From Undaria pinnatifida (Eukaryota; Sar; Phaeophyceae; Laminariales; Alariaceae), in NCBI GenBank assembly GCA_012845835.1, contig JABAKD010000023.1, positions 2,863,197-2,927,196 of the forward strand: a stretch of 64,000 bases of DNA, read 5' to 3'. Under the pieces are notes generated by a model, which had not been told where the DNA came from, ran no database searches, and saw only the letters and a program-made list of their open reading frames with translations. Below are positions 44,830 to 56,739 of the stretch, piece by piece. Every line of letters starts with the position of its first letter. Positions within the stretch are counted from its first letter, which is position 1. Both the position numbers and the translations under genes were made by a program.

Positions 44830-46390
44830 GAGTTTCATACGAACATGGGATTCTGAAAGTCATGCTTTGACAAAAAAAAACGTAATATTATACAATAAAA
44901 AAGGCAAGGATAGGCGAAACAAACCATTAAATGCGCCGTCAAGTAAAAGTTGGCGTCTATCAAACAAAAATACCGAAAAGAGTATTCTTGAGAACCTGCG
45001 TCGCCTCTAGGCGAAACAAAAGAGGCCTTGGCATTAATGAAGAGACTGCACTGCTGTCCCCGTGGCAATGGAGGTTCGAAGTCGACAGGATGCAAAGTCG
45101 GTTTGCATCAAACGTCGACATGAGGACATGTCAGCCGGCGAGGTTTGGGAAGAAGATTGCTTTGTTTGTTACGTGAAGGCTGTCGCATTGATTGGTCTGC
45201 GTGGTCGCGGGCGAGGAGGAAAACGTAGAAGACGAGGGCGATCTCTCGTTGAGGCGGCGTTGTCTAAGATTGGTGCGGGGGTGGCTTTGCTCGTACGGGA
45301 GGTTGGCGTAGCGCTTCTTCTCTGTTTTTTCTCGGGAAGGCGGGATATGTGTGTCTGCTGTCTTTTTTTCGTGGGGGCTTTCACGTTGTCGAAATTGGAC
45401 GCGTCCCCTAAATGCATAATATCCGGAGTGTCTCTAACATGACGACTGCTGATAGTGCGGTGCGTATTTCCTAGAGACTGACATATTATTTACCGGTAGT
45501 AATAATAATATACCTTGGCAACATTTTTTTTTCCTTCATCCCATTTATTATCCCCGCACCACTCTCGCGCTCCCTCCCAGTAGTAACTCAGATCCGGGGT
45601 CACATAGCGGGCCCTCTTCTTCCCTCCACTTCGGCACGTGCTTTGATTTTTACCGCGAGGAGAATCCAGCATTTTCCTCCCTCGTCGACTCGCGTCGAAC
45701 CAACCCTCGCTGCTAGGCGCTCTGAGCAATTAGTTGATCCCTGTTTTTATTTTTGCATTTTTGCAAATATAGTCAAATCTCATCGTGGTGGGTGTCGAAC
45801 TCAAGGACAACCAAACGTTAAGGGTATTTGAGCTAAAACCACTATTATTAATATACCACCTGGGCGGCCGGCTGACAATTGATTAAAACAAAGCAGGATC
45901 TTTGCATTGAGATTACATTTCCTCCCCCATATTGTATGGTATTACGATGGTTGACGCGATATGTATATAATATAGTGCCAAATACCTAAATATCAGCGTA
46001 CGCGGAGTTTTAGATATCATGAATAACGAACGACGGCGACGGCAGAGCACGGCAAAGCAAAGCGCTTCGCTCTGCTGAACTGCCCAGCGCTTCGTTGCGG
46101 TAAGCTATAGCGCTGCGATTGGGTGCTGGGCGGTGTCGAGCTGATGAGCCAAGCCCAGATATCACCCTATGAAGCTTCGTCAAGTACAAAACAAATGGTG
46201 CGAATCAAAGAAAAGCTAAAGCTGGACCGTTCCGCAACTAATGCACAGGCGGCAAACTAGCGGCAAATGGTAGGAGGTTCAACTTACTATTATTAGACAA
46301 GAAGGAAGAAAAATCGCGAAAAGGTTCAAAATCGTGTTGGCAGAAAAACCAAATTTGCAGGAAGCAGCTGAAAGGTCAAGAAACAGGCAA
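44830..46390. other. intergenic stretch without recognised genes
   Basis: A 126-codon plus-strand frame (45062-45442) contains an Arg/Gly-rich patch but is unrecognised. A GC-rich palindromic patch (AGCAAAGCGCTTCGCTC) lies near 46057. Confidence 0.4.
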
Positions 46391-46397
46391 TATTTCC

Positions 46398-46710
46398 GTT
46401 GTTGTTGTTGTTATTGTTGTCGTTCTCACATTAACTCGCATAATCAAGTCCGTGGTCACAGGACAGGCTCCAGTCACTCTGGAGCTGAGGAATACCCTAG
46501 GGGAAAAACACAAACCAATGTTGGTACACGCATGAATCACAGCTGACGCAATTCATGCCTCCACCAGAAACATATAAAAGTGAAATCGGGAGTCAGTCTA
46601 CGATGTGCCAGATCCATGCTGGTGCATACGTCTCATTACTCGCGCCTGGAAAAAACCGACTATACCGCTTGCCACCCAAGAAAGACTACCACGCATATAT
46701 TACACGTGCG
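46398..46710 (-). mobile_element. CAA-tailed retroposon, copy 2 (uninterrupted)
   Basis: On the minus strand this copy runs from ACGTGTAATAT near 46710 to a short CAA/CGA tail at 46421-46398. It matches copy 1 at 14.8-15.4 kb but lacks the 268-bp MITE, so it shows the pre-insertion state. The plus-strand ORF starting at 46555 is an artefact of crossing it. Confidence 0.75.
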
Positions 46711-47584
46711 TGGCATTTATCACTACGTATACGCACAAAAAACGGAAGTCAATTGGCAAAAAGAAAAAAAGATAAAGGAAAGGAAATGGGTGCATGGGGC
46801 CAAGAAAAAGAAAAGGTAAATAAATTTTGGGGGGTCTACTGGCGAGTCTGCCACCAGAACGATGCCACGTGGTTTGTCGACGATCCACAGCAGTACTACG
46901 AACGACTTCCGATACACCCACCGAAGCACGGACTACCGGCGAATCACGCGATCGACAGCTGGCTGTGGTTGTCACGTGTCTCTGTGTGGGGGGCCCCTGT
47001 GCGCGGCCTCTTGTTGGCTCTTCTTTGGGTAAAACATGCGGTGTGCTCGATGGTTTCACGGCAGCAACACACCGGAATCAGAACGTCCGCTCGTACGACG
47101 TATCATTCTTACAGGAAATGTAATATTTTTTTTCTCTTTCAATAAGAACATAAAATGGTTGTTATATGTTGGACAGAGTGATGCGTGTACGACTACCCTT
47201 GCCAACGGCACTCGTACTGCACTTTGAGCTATCTGCTGTGGTTCTGGTTGCTACTAGTTGCTGCAGTATGTGCTAGAAGTTTCGCCCTTCGGCTACTGCT
47301 GCTGCACCTGATGTTGTGTGTTTGCCAATGTCGTCAGTTGGCGTTCATGCTCGTCGTACATACTGCTGTTCTCACCCACTACGTAAGGGTTTCCTCGTAC
47401 CTCGACGGCACGACGACGAGCTCAAAACAGAAGGAAGGTGACATGAAATGGCGTGGACAATGGCCACATAGAAGCGAGCACAGCGTGATAGTTCGCTGCG
47501 GATCAACCGCTCTCGTTCATGCCTACAGCAGAGGCTGCCTGGAGTGTCAGCGGCCATGCTAAAGCCAGTGGAATCATTATTATG

Positions 47585-48005
47585 TACGGTTTGGAAATTA
47601 TGCCAATGTCGTAAATCATGCAGGCGCGTGCAATTAAACACACCTGGTGCACAATCGGTAACCAAACAATAGAAAGTTGCACATGCCACCGCAAAATTCC
47701 AAACATTATCACGTACTGTTTGGAAATGATGCCAATTTTGTAAATCATTCCGGCGTTGCAGCCATTATTGAGATTCAACAATTTTTTCAAAATTCCTCCT
47801 CGACACACGCTCGTCTCGCTCGGCGCCCGTCCGCGTTAACGTCGATGTGCGGAACGGACACGGCAGGGCGAGGGGCGTTGGAGCCGCCCCCCGAAGACGG
47901 CGCTCGAACCAAGCCATATTCGACCGTGAATTCCAGTTCCGCGAATCGCATACTTAGGCCGAGACAAAAAAACTCCTGACCAAAGTCCATGACACCAAGG
48001 AATGA
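47585..48005 (+). repeat. dispersed repeat family B, copy 3, with 128-bp internal duplication
   Basis: 47670-48005 matches the reverse complement of 40680-40325. The segment TTTGGAAATTATGCCAAT...GTAAATCAT occurs at 47591 and again at 47718 with 128-bp spacing, a duplication not visible in the 40.6-kb copy. Confidence 0.72.
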
Positions 48006-48009
48006 CTCG

Positions 48010-49905
48010 ATATTCAAGGAATGATTTTACACATATTTATGCGTTTTAAAAGATTCAAACACCAGTGGCATCGGCATCGTAGGTGGTTCAATGAATGATG
48101 CCGTGATTTCGTTGTTCTGAGTCCTGGAGTGCTTACAACCCTGCGGGAGTGCCAGCCCTTCATTTCGTGTCGAAGGGAAATAAATTACAGACACAACAAT
48201 AAACATCCTGGTCATGCCTCCGCAAGCTGTCCTGAATCTTTTTTATGAAGCCAGGATGCTTGGGAGTATGGCGAGGGTGTTGTTGCAGCACGGAAAAACG
48301 CACAGCAGCAAACATCACGACACGTCACCAGTATATGGCAAGAGGCCCAGAGACCTGTTTCCAGCCGGGGCACTGGATACAGACGGCGTGGGCGCCTGCT
48401 GTCTCGTTGTTGAGTGCGTAACTCCGGTTCTTTTTTCTGTATCTCTCTCTGGCGGGTTGATGTGCTCAACTGATGGGAACCAGAAAACAAAAACCCGCTT
48501 GAAAAGGCTCTGATAATACAATGCGATGATGTTTGATGTTTGTGGATAATTTTGTTGGGTTTGGCTTCTTGCCGGAGCAGGGGAAGACGTGACCGAGGAA
48601 AAACAATACCAGGTGTGAAACAGAAGTACACACCTCGGACGGCAGGTCATCGATTCCCACACGTCGCGATGTAGATCCCTGAAGGCAAGATATATTCCTT
48701 ATTACATTGGGTACCAGAAGCGCGTTATGTTGTCGGGCGGACCTGTGTAATCCACGTACTAGGTCGATGGGCTTTCAATACGAAGCGGTGTCGTTTGGTT
48801 GACGGTCGGCGAAAGTCCGTTCTTTTTCTTTCAGATCGGCCCAGCGACCTAAATATCTTGTTCAAACAGACACAAGCGGTGCGCTCAAAGTATGCAAATG
48901 CAAAAATAATAGTACACTTGTTTTTCTAAAACCTGGTACAAGTGGTGAATTCATAGCATTAGATTCACCGCTGAGCACCCTCTAGTTGGCAAAAGACGTA
49001 TGGAAATCTGGGCCATAAGGGAGACAACACTGAGTGAACCGCCACGAGGCACGTACCTAGTCTATACCAGGTATTAAACAATCATTACTAATACGGAAAT
49101 ATAAGCTCCTGACGTGGAATGTCAGCGACTCCACAGCAGTAACAGAATCGAACTCACCGTTAACGACACTTGATATAAGGATATAATTTGTGAATGTACA
49201 TTCATGGGCAATTATTTTTCAACGGCCACAAACATGGTAAAAAAACACCACAAAATATCCGATTCCTCAAACTTCGGCTACCCTCTGAACCCCCCCCCAA
49301 AAGAGCACAACCGTACAACGCGGTTTCAGGCGACTTGTCTTGTATGGCACTGGAAAAATATCATGCGTCGACAAGCCGGGAGTTCCGAACTATGCCAGTA
49401 TTATCAGAAAACTCGAAAACAAATCGCAAATCTACGAACCCCCCATCCCTTCCCGACCAAACGAGCTCCACCCCACACCGCGCCAAGCCCATTTTGTTGC
49501 GGAAGCGTAACACAAATAATACCCTACAACCGAAGTCTACGCCGTTACCTGGATATCCTGCGCTATACAAAATAAACAGAAAGGCGATGCCAGTCGAAAC
49601 TATCGCAGCTATTGACAAACCGTGCAAACGCTTTAAAAATGCATGCCGGTACGAAATATGAACGCAACCATAATGTGGTGTGATCCAGCAAGTAAGTGAA
49701 GTATCATACCCGCGCCGTACATGTTTTCATGTTTGTGCGTCAGCCAACACCACGGCAATTGCTCGTGTACACATGATACGAGAACGTACAGACATGGTAC
49801 GAGAACATGCACACCACAAAACTCAACCAACTGGAAAAATTGCACGAAATACAAACAATGCACAATACGTACGCGCTCGCGACAAAAAGTAAAGCCTGTT
49901 CGAAA
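48010..49905. other. intergenic stretch without recognised genes
   Basis: Frames up to 155 codons (49194-49661) are open in overlapping registers but match nothing known and lack splice or poly(A) context. I see no clear repeat. Confidence 0.4.
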
Positions 49906-49910
49906 ATCAG

Positions 49911-51087
49911 CTATACGAGCGACACTTCATCCGTACGGTTGGAGACCTCCAAAACGGTGGCGGGCGTGTAGCTGAAGGGTTCTCCTGCCAAGCTGTAGCT
50001 TGGAGATGACGCCACCGGAGTCGCAAATCCAGGCAGGCTAGGCAGGATCGTTGCGTCAAACGCGCTGAATCCCCTCGAGCGCGAATCGCTTGTCCTGGTA
50101 GGAGTGTCGCGAACGAAAAAATGGTATCAGGGCGCGGACCACAGCGAGAACGGAGTTGAGAAAATGTTGAAAACGATATATATATCTTGTACTACGATAC
50201 GTGCGATGTGCGTGCTGGTGCGGTGATTGCTGTGCAGAGTGCAACGACGCCAAGATGCGGCAATTATAGCAACGCACCTCCAATTCGATCCCTTGTGCCT
50301 ATTGGTCCCAAGCTCCTCTTCGACAGTGTCCATTTCTTGCAGACGCTTGCCGTTGTAAGGCCTGTTCCTGCAGGAGAGCAACAGGAACGAGACTGGTTGT
50401 GTATACCGTTCGCAGGTCGTAGGCTAGAGAAGCTTCACTAAGTTGTCGTATGCGTGCCCAACTGCCAGCACTGCTGCCGCGTTGTATGTTTTTCGGACTG
50501 CATCATCGAAAACAACAACAAACGACGTGATCGTGGGATGGATCGTGTCTGCGACTCACTTCTGTATGTCTTCTTTGAGCTCATTCATGCCAGCTTGGAG
50601 TGCCTCCATGGCTGGCATTATTGTTCGGAAGACATGTTGTGTGGCGTTGTCTAGGAGGTCGGGCATCAGGCTTTCAGCGAGATCCTTCTGAAGTTGCTTC
50701 AGTTCCTCCTTGACATCCTCCCCTTGATTCTTCACCACGATCAGCACCTCTGCCTTAACCGACTGCACCAGCTTCTCCAGGTCCGACGACTGTTCGTTGA
50801 GGTTCGTGTTGAGGATACCGAAGTTCTTACTGGCCTGGAGCTTGGTGTACACTTTACCCAAGGGAGTATCCTTGAAGAGAAGCGTTTGCGCGTGACGATC
50901 AACGACAACAACATACAGCGCTTAGGCTTGCGTCAACGCGTTCTGCTCCATACTGCAACTATTCGTGCTTGTGGTACCTACATTTCCTGGTGTCGATTCA
51001 TGACGTATACTGTAGTGAAAATGCACTTTCCAGCTTCCCCATCGAGGAGCCGGCCTGCTTGAACCTTTCGGTAGCATCGTTGATCAC
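49911..51087 (-). CDS. hypothetical coiled-coil protein, four 3' exons
   Basis: I do not recognise the protein. Four minus-strand exons join in phase: 51087-51027, 50920-50560, 50367-50278 and 50094-49911, ending at TAG 49911-49913. Splice sites are GT-AG, for example CAGAA|GTGAGT at 50560 and CTCCTGCAG before 50367. The first exon (VINDATERFKQAGSSMGKLE) and the second (QSSDLEKLVQSVKAEVLIVV, then a Glu/Lys/Leu-rich run) are amphipathic and predicted to form long alpha-helical coiled coils. The second exon opens with LYVVVVDRHAQTLLFKD. The last two exons are hydrophilic and Ser/Thr/Pro-rich. Further 5' exons lie towards 52.0 kb. Four in-phase junctions make a real gene likely; the function is unknown. 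Confidence 0.68.
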
Positions 51088-51379
51088 CTGTCACGAATTG
51101 CAAGCAACGATTGATCTGCGAAACATGGGTAAACACGTAAAACTGCAAATCCTGGGTAACATATATCAGGACAGCACCGCGTGCAGACGAACAATGCTTA
51201 CCCTTCCAACACTTAAAGAGTACCAACATAACAGGGAGTACAGCAGCAGCAACAATCACGACGATTCAAGGGTTACGTTCAACTAGTATGCAACATTAAT
51301 TTCGTACAAGGCGTGTCTAAAGGAATATGTGTTTGTCGCCATAGCACCTGCGTAATTAATGGAGTGCCGGCTCTACTAT

Positions 51380-52010
51380 GCCGTATTAATCAGTTTCAGA
51401 AACAGTTGCCAGTAGACATGACGACGGCTGCTGAACGTGCGCATCTTAGCCGACTTCTCCAGCTGGGGTTTAATCGAATTCGCGAGCATTTTGTAGCTTC
51501 GTGCATCCACAGACGCCGGCGCGTCCTTGATGGTCGTTGCTGATTTCTCATTTACTTGTGCGTGAACGGCTGTGTTGGAGGCTGGGGTAACAATAGATGA
51601 CGATATCGATAGCAGAATGTCGTCGCTGACATCTCCTTCTTCAGGCCGTCTCTTACCGAAACAGCCACTGCCTCGTGCAGAGCAGCCGGGTCAATGACGT
51701 GAGGAGCCGTTGGTGCCCGCCCAGTGCCGTGACTAGCAGCCGTAACACGGGATCTGTTCGCTGAGCTTCGCGTGATCGGTTTGGAGTTGCACAACGGGGT
51801 TGAACCCGTCGTGGTCGACCTCGACGTGACACGGGTGCGGGTCTGGTCTTGGGCGCCATTACCCGCCGGGGTGACCTGGGAAGTACAATCTCGCATATCC
51901 GCATCGGTAGATGCCGGGCCGGAATCGGCGCTCGCCCCACCAGTCGCGTCTACGGCCGCAAGAGTGACACCTGGGGCGGGATGCCCAACAGCAGAGTGGG
52001 GAGCACGAGA
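51380..52010 (-). CDS. probable 5' exons of the coiled-coil gene, structure uncertain
   Basis: A Ser/Thr/Ala-rich frame is open on the minus strand from about 51990 to 51640 and includes DPAALHEAVAVSVRDGLKK. A second, equally protein-like segment in another frame follows from about 51645 to 51420 (DILLSISSSIVTPASN, then KSATTIKDAPASVDARSY and IKPQLEKSAKM). A one-base frameshift near 51640 or an unrecognised intron would join them. A GTAAAT donor at about 51551 could link straight to the exon at 51087 in phase 0. No start codon was chosen. Confidence 0.4.
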
Positions 52011-52429
52011 GTGAACACAGGCAGAAGGGGAAGGCTACTGGTGAAGGGGGATCTGAATACTTGGAGCTGGCACAAGTTTCCCTGTACACCCGTCTTTCGT
52101 GGTTTTTTATATGGCTGGACGACTTGTTCTTATGCGAGCCATGATGCCGTCTAGGCTGGGGTTATTACGCAAAACGGCTAAATCTACCCCTCGGTTGCAT
52201 TGTGTTCTACAAACTAACTGTACATCATGTTGTGCACATAAGTACGGTATGTGACAAAATCGTGCACTACTATTGCAGTTCCAGGTGCTCTCATCGTTTG
52301 CATTCGAAAGTATTTCTTAGTTGCCTTACCAGCGGCAGCTTCCAAGCCGGAATCATCTTTCGCCGCCCCTCCGGTCATCACACCTTGAGGGTATGGCGCA
52401 GATCAGAATGGGCCATGCGAACGCGAGCA

Positions 52430-52640
52430 GATACAGGGCAAGGGAGCGCGTGTATTTAGGAAGGGGGGGCTGAACTCAGTTTGTGCCTGGCCGTAGTCGC
52501 GTGACCATAAAACATAGACCCTCACATCTCTACTATGCCGGGACGGAGCACGTCGGGTTTTCACCAACCAGGAAGACATTGCTTGTACTAAAGCGAAACG
52601 CCGTGAGGTTGCATGATGGGTGAACTGTGGGGTGGGGTCG
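52430..52640 (+). repeat. dispersed repeat family D, copy 2
   Basis: Same-orientation match to 9215-9400, including CTACTATGCCGGGACGGAGCAC, GTCGGGTTTTCACC and GCCGTGAG. Confidence 0.65.
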
Positions 52641-53520
52641 CTTGTGGCGGATCGCGAACATACACATGACGTGGGCACAAGTAGTTATTTCAGCTGCAGT
52701 CTCTTTCTTACAAATTGAAACGCAAACACCTCATGTGTGAAATCAGCAATCCTCGCGATAATTCGATCTGTATATGTCAGCCTAACGTTTAGGTTCCGAA
52801 GAAAGGACATTGCAAACAGCACGCCTGAAGCAACACCATTTTTCATTGAGCATAGGTCCCCTTTGCAACACGACCGCGCATATATTGTGGTACAAATGTT
52901 GCGTTAGGTGCCGCCTGAACCCGACCCCCAGACAACTCCGATCACCTTTTTACAACGATATCACCGTTTTTATCGCAGCTACTAAAAATGACCGAAATCT
53001 AGCGGTCGTTTGCACTCAGTGGTGAAGGGGGTAGCTTCAGCTGATAATCGCGGTCGGTGCGTGAGCCTGACTTTCATGCCTTCCCCCCACCATACGATAC
53101 TGCGTACTGCTGTACTACTTATGCCTAGTGTTGTGCGAATGTCCCTGTTCGCTTTCCACTCGCTTTCCAGCTATAAATCGGTGTACGCATGGTCGAAGTC
53201 TTCATATGACACTATTGATAGCTGTTTTCCACCCTTCTTTGGTGCGCTGTCCTGGCCAGCGGTGGGTTGGAGAGTACTAACGACGGCATCATCCGTGCTA
53301 ACTGCGGCAAGGTATAAAAACATACGGGTATAAAAACATATTGATATGCCAGGTGCTCATATAGTCTATGTTAGGGCTGGGTTCTCGCACAGCAGTATTG
53401 CCGGCCTGCAAATCTGCGTTGACCTGAACGACACCTACACATCTCTGACATCGTCATAGTGAAAATATTGGGTCAGCTGTTCCCCTTATCCTTGGCTTCT
53501 ATTACCGTCCTACAAGGATG
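52640..53520. other. intergenic stretch without recognised genes
   Basis: I see nothing beyond short chance ORFs and a doubled GGTATAAAAACATA (about 53310-53340). Confidence 0.4.
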
Positions 53521-53529
53521 GATACATGG

Positions 53530-53583
53530 ATGTATGCTGTAGTACTGCCTACAGAGCGGAGGGTCTACTGCAGGGGTATACCT

Positions 53584-53629
<46 letters not shown>

Positions 53630-53985
53630 GGCTTCTGATGCTGCGGCTGCTGCTGCTGCTGCTTGCTGTTGACGCGAGAGCTCCGATCGTTTCTTTCTCA
53701 GTTCGATAAAAATATACAAACATTAACACTCATCGTACTCGCCTCCTGTGACTTCCATGAGACGAGCGTCACATGCTCTATGGGTGATGCTCTAGGCGTG
53801 CGGAGCAGGTGGAATTCGAGCGAATACCTACAGTGTCTCTAGGGCGGAGGGCCTACTGCAGGAATATACCGTCGATGCTGCTGCTGCTGCTACTGGTGGT
53901 GCGAGAGCTTCGTCTTCTCTTCTATATAAATTTTTCGACAAAAATATTAACACTCCCTCGTACTTGCCTGTGCCTCCCGCAAAGC
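53530..53985. repeat. ~270-bp tandem duplication containing CTG runs
   Basis: Unit 1 (from about 53540) and unit 2 (from about 53820) share ACAGNG..GCGGAGGGYCTACTGCAGG, a CTG run, GCGAGAGCT and ACATTAACACTC-like sequence before CGTACT. The CTG run is long in unit 1 (53585-53665) and short in unit 2 (53876-53895). Confidence 0.75.
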
Positions 53986-54027
53986 AAAGTGGTGCACGCT
54001 CTGGGCAAGCAGAGCAGATGGAATATT

Positions 54028-54298
54028 ATAAAAAACGAAAATACACTCAAGCTGTGGGATCGAAGATTTCGTCGAAACTCGTCTTTGCAAGCTGTGTGTG
54101 ATACTCCTATCGCGCGTATTACGAGTTGTGTGTCCTCATTAAGGATATAGGTCGGCGACTCCCCTTACAACTACAGTGTAGCTATCAGGGTCAACAGGGT
54201 GATTTTAGTCGGTCTGTGCGCGGAAACTGCAAAACCCGTTTTAGAATGGGGACATAATCTGACAGCTGTGGAGGGAAATGTATCCTTTTATCAAGTGA
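54028..54298 (+). repeat. G-tract repeat family A, copy 3 (head only)
   Basis: About 270 bp matching the head at 4409-4660 and 60878-61140, from CTCAAGCTGTGGGATCGAAG through CAGGGTGAT to ATCTGACAGCTGTGGAGG. No G-rich body follows. Confidence 0.8.
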
Positions 54299-54988
54299 AT
54301 ATATGTTCACAATGGTCCTTCTTCGATTGTGTAGCGTCCGTGGACGATCGCCGGGTGCACAACTCACCGGCCGCGCACGGCTTGTCGATACTGGCGACAC
54401 CGGCCGCGCAGGAAGCACTTCGACCGCAGAAAAATTTGCGGTCGAAACTATCGCCGATGGCGTTGTAGTGCTGAAAACACATATTTTGTACAAGATGCGT
54501 GCAGACTTGGGAGTGGTGTTGCCCGCCTTCTAGTCTTTGTACACGCACCCGCCTGCGATTGCGCAAGCTGGCATAGCTGGAATCGAGCCTGTTCCAAATT
54601 TGAGGAAAGCGATAAAATGCTTGAGCTCTGGGCAAAGAAAGAGGCGCCCTGTCTTTAGTCTTCCAGGGCTTGGAGTTGTCCTGTCTCCCGATCTCCGACC
54701 ATATTTCCTTTATTCAAAATATTTTCGCGGGTTTTCATGTACCGGTGTGGCTTTTTGATTATTATTGAGTAGACTGCTCAAAATATTCAAAAACGCCGAA
54801 AGGCCACACTACTACTGCTGTTGTTGGTGGGCTGCACACAGGCTTTGCTGCGGGCCAGGGGTGGGGCTGGTAGAGTCTTCCGCACCGTTGGCGTGGGTGG
54901 AGCGCTGGTGGCGCGCTGCGTTTGTGTGTGGGGCACAGCTCGTCGGTCTCCGAACTAGGTGAGAAGAGCCTTCTGATTTCGAAAAATG

Positions 54989-55486
54989 TGTTGAGTAGGT
55001 TGGTGCGTGTGCCGCCCCGGTGGTGGTGTAAGTGGAGGAGAAAGGTGGCGTAATAGCCGGTGGTCGGTAAACTACGAACTACTAACTAAGGCGGGTGTGA
55101 TAACCCGATTTACGTGCGTGGTGAAGCGTGATAGCTCAGGTGTGATAACCCGGAAATGGAGCTCGGAACTGTGACGTGGTAGCCGGGATGTAAATACACA
55201 GGCGTGGTAGCCGTGCAGTGGTGAAGGCGTGATAGCCCTTGCAATATAAATGGGGCGTGGTAGCCCTTGGCGTGGTAGCCGTAAAAGAGACACAGAGAAG
55301 ACACAAGGTAGAGGCGAAAATATAGGCGAAAATAGAGTGATATTATTCGGGCACATAAAAACCCACAACACAAAATCCCGTTGTGGAGATCCATCCCACA
55401 CATATACGAAACCCCCAAAATTCTCCGATGCATCTTTTCGACGGATTCTTGTAAGCAATCTGACAATGGAGTGAGTACGTCCAACA
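54989..55486 (-). repeat. 3' LTR of the minus-strand Copia element
   Basis: 498 bp. It contains about nine copies of a GTGRTARCC motif (plus-strand view) between 55039 and 55283. Bounded outside by AAATG and inside by the polypurine tract. Confidence 0.9.
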
Positions 55487-55799
55487 GCCCCCCTACTCGC
55501 AACATTGTCATGATTTATCCAGACTACCTTTTTAAACCGTACATTCACAGATACTAAATACTGCAGAGTTTTTCTTTACTCAAGTCCAGATAACAAAAAA
55601 AATGTTGCATATATTTGCAAAAACATTCAACTCCCTTCTCATCACATCCATGACCATTAAAACCCAAACACTATTCAGTATTTTCCATCGATCAATTTGA
55701 ATGCAAGTCCTTGAACCCTCATGAAGATACATCAGAAAACAAAACAAAGAAACATAAGAAATAGAAAGTCAGAAAATCAAACACTATCCGAGAGAGAAA

Positions 55800-56735
55800 T
55801 CACGTCAAATTCATCACTACCCCCCGGTGAAATTCAAACTCCCTCTCAGGTAACGCCTTGGTGAGGAAGTCAGCATGCTGGTACTGCGACGCGACGTGGA
55901 TAATTTCGACCTCCTCCCTTTCTACAAGTTCCCTCAAAAAGTGATGCCTCACGTCAATGTGGTTCGAGTTCAAGTTCGAAATCGGGTGCTTTGCAATTTG
56001 GATGGCACCCTCGTTATCCTCATACATGGCAATACACGGCATCCTTGCCTTCGGCAATATATAACACCAAACCAGCCGCAAAAATAAAATCTCCTTCCCC
56101 ATGTCCGACATAGCCACATACTCCGCCTCAGTAGTCGAGAGAGTCACACACTTCTGCGTCTTGGAGTACCACGAAACAGGCGCCCCCGCACACATCACTA
56201 CCCCCCCCGACACGCTTCTCCTGTCCGTACTGCGCGAAGCATAGTCGGCATCTGCGAACGAAATCAAACTAATCCCCGTCAACGTCCCCTTCTGAAAGGA
56301 AATCCTAAAATAACTCGTCCTCATTGCATACCCTAGTATACTACGTACCGCTTTCCAGTGGATCAGCTTCGGCGCATTGCAATACTTTACTACTGCCCTC
56401 GCTGAATTCGCGATATTCGGCCTGGTCAACAAGGCAATCCACAAAAGCGCACCGATCAACTCTCGGAAAGGAAACAGACGATTCGGCTCGTCAACATCAA
56501 AATCCCAAAGCCTCCAAGTTGTAAGAAATCGGGATAGCGTTGCCCCATTCGACACCATACTTCTCTCCCAGTTCTTCCGTGTACGTCTGTTGCGAAATAG
56601 TCAACCTCCTTGCCTCCCTGTCTCTCCGTAATAGCAACCCGATTACCACTTGAGCTAAAAAAAACAAACAAACAAAACACGACTTAACTGGAACGAAAGC
56701 GGCACTTCCCGCCCCGACGGCCCAAGCGACCAATA
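55800..56735 (-). pseudogene. Copia RT C-terminus and RNase H
   Basis: The RT tail (DREARRLTISQQTYTEELGE, frame from 56733) shifts frame near 56550. From 56558 to 55800 a 252-codon frame is open and carries FRELIGALLWIALLTRPNIA, the RNase H block SFADADYASRSTDRRSVSGG, KCVTLSTTEAEYVAMSD, YEDNEGAIQIA and HIDVRHHFLREL. The three acidic catalytic blocks look intact, unlike in the plus-strand Copia element. Because the RT palm is gone, no active polymerase can be made. Confidence 0.88.
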
Positions 56736-56739
56736 GCTA

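Noticed and set aside
46555-47145. 196-codon plus-strand ORF
   Set aside because: Its first third is the reverse strand of the retroposon copy at 46.4-46.7 kb, and the rest matches nothing known.
50920-50970. In-frame TAA upstream of the 361-bp coiled-coil exon, suggesting a pseudogene
   Set aside because: An intron from the GTGCAT donor after 51027 to the CCTAAG acceptor before 50920 removes it and keeps phase.
50969-51286. 105-codon plus-strand ORF
   Set aside because: It is antisense to spliced exons of the coiled-coil gene with better support.
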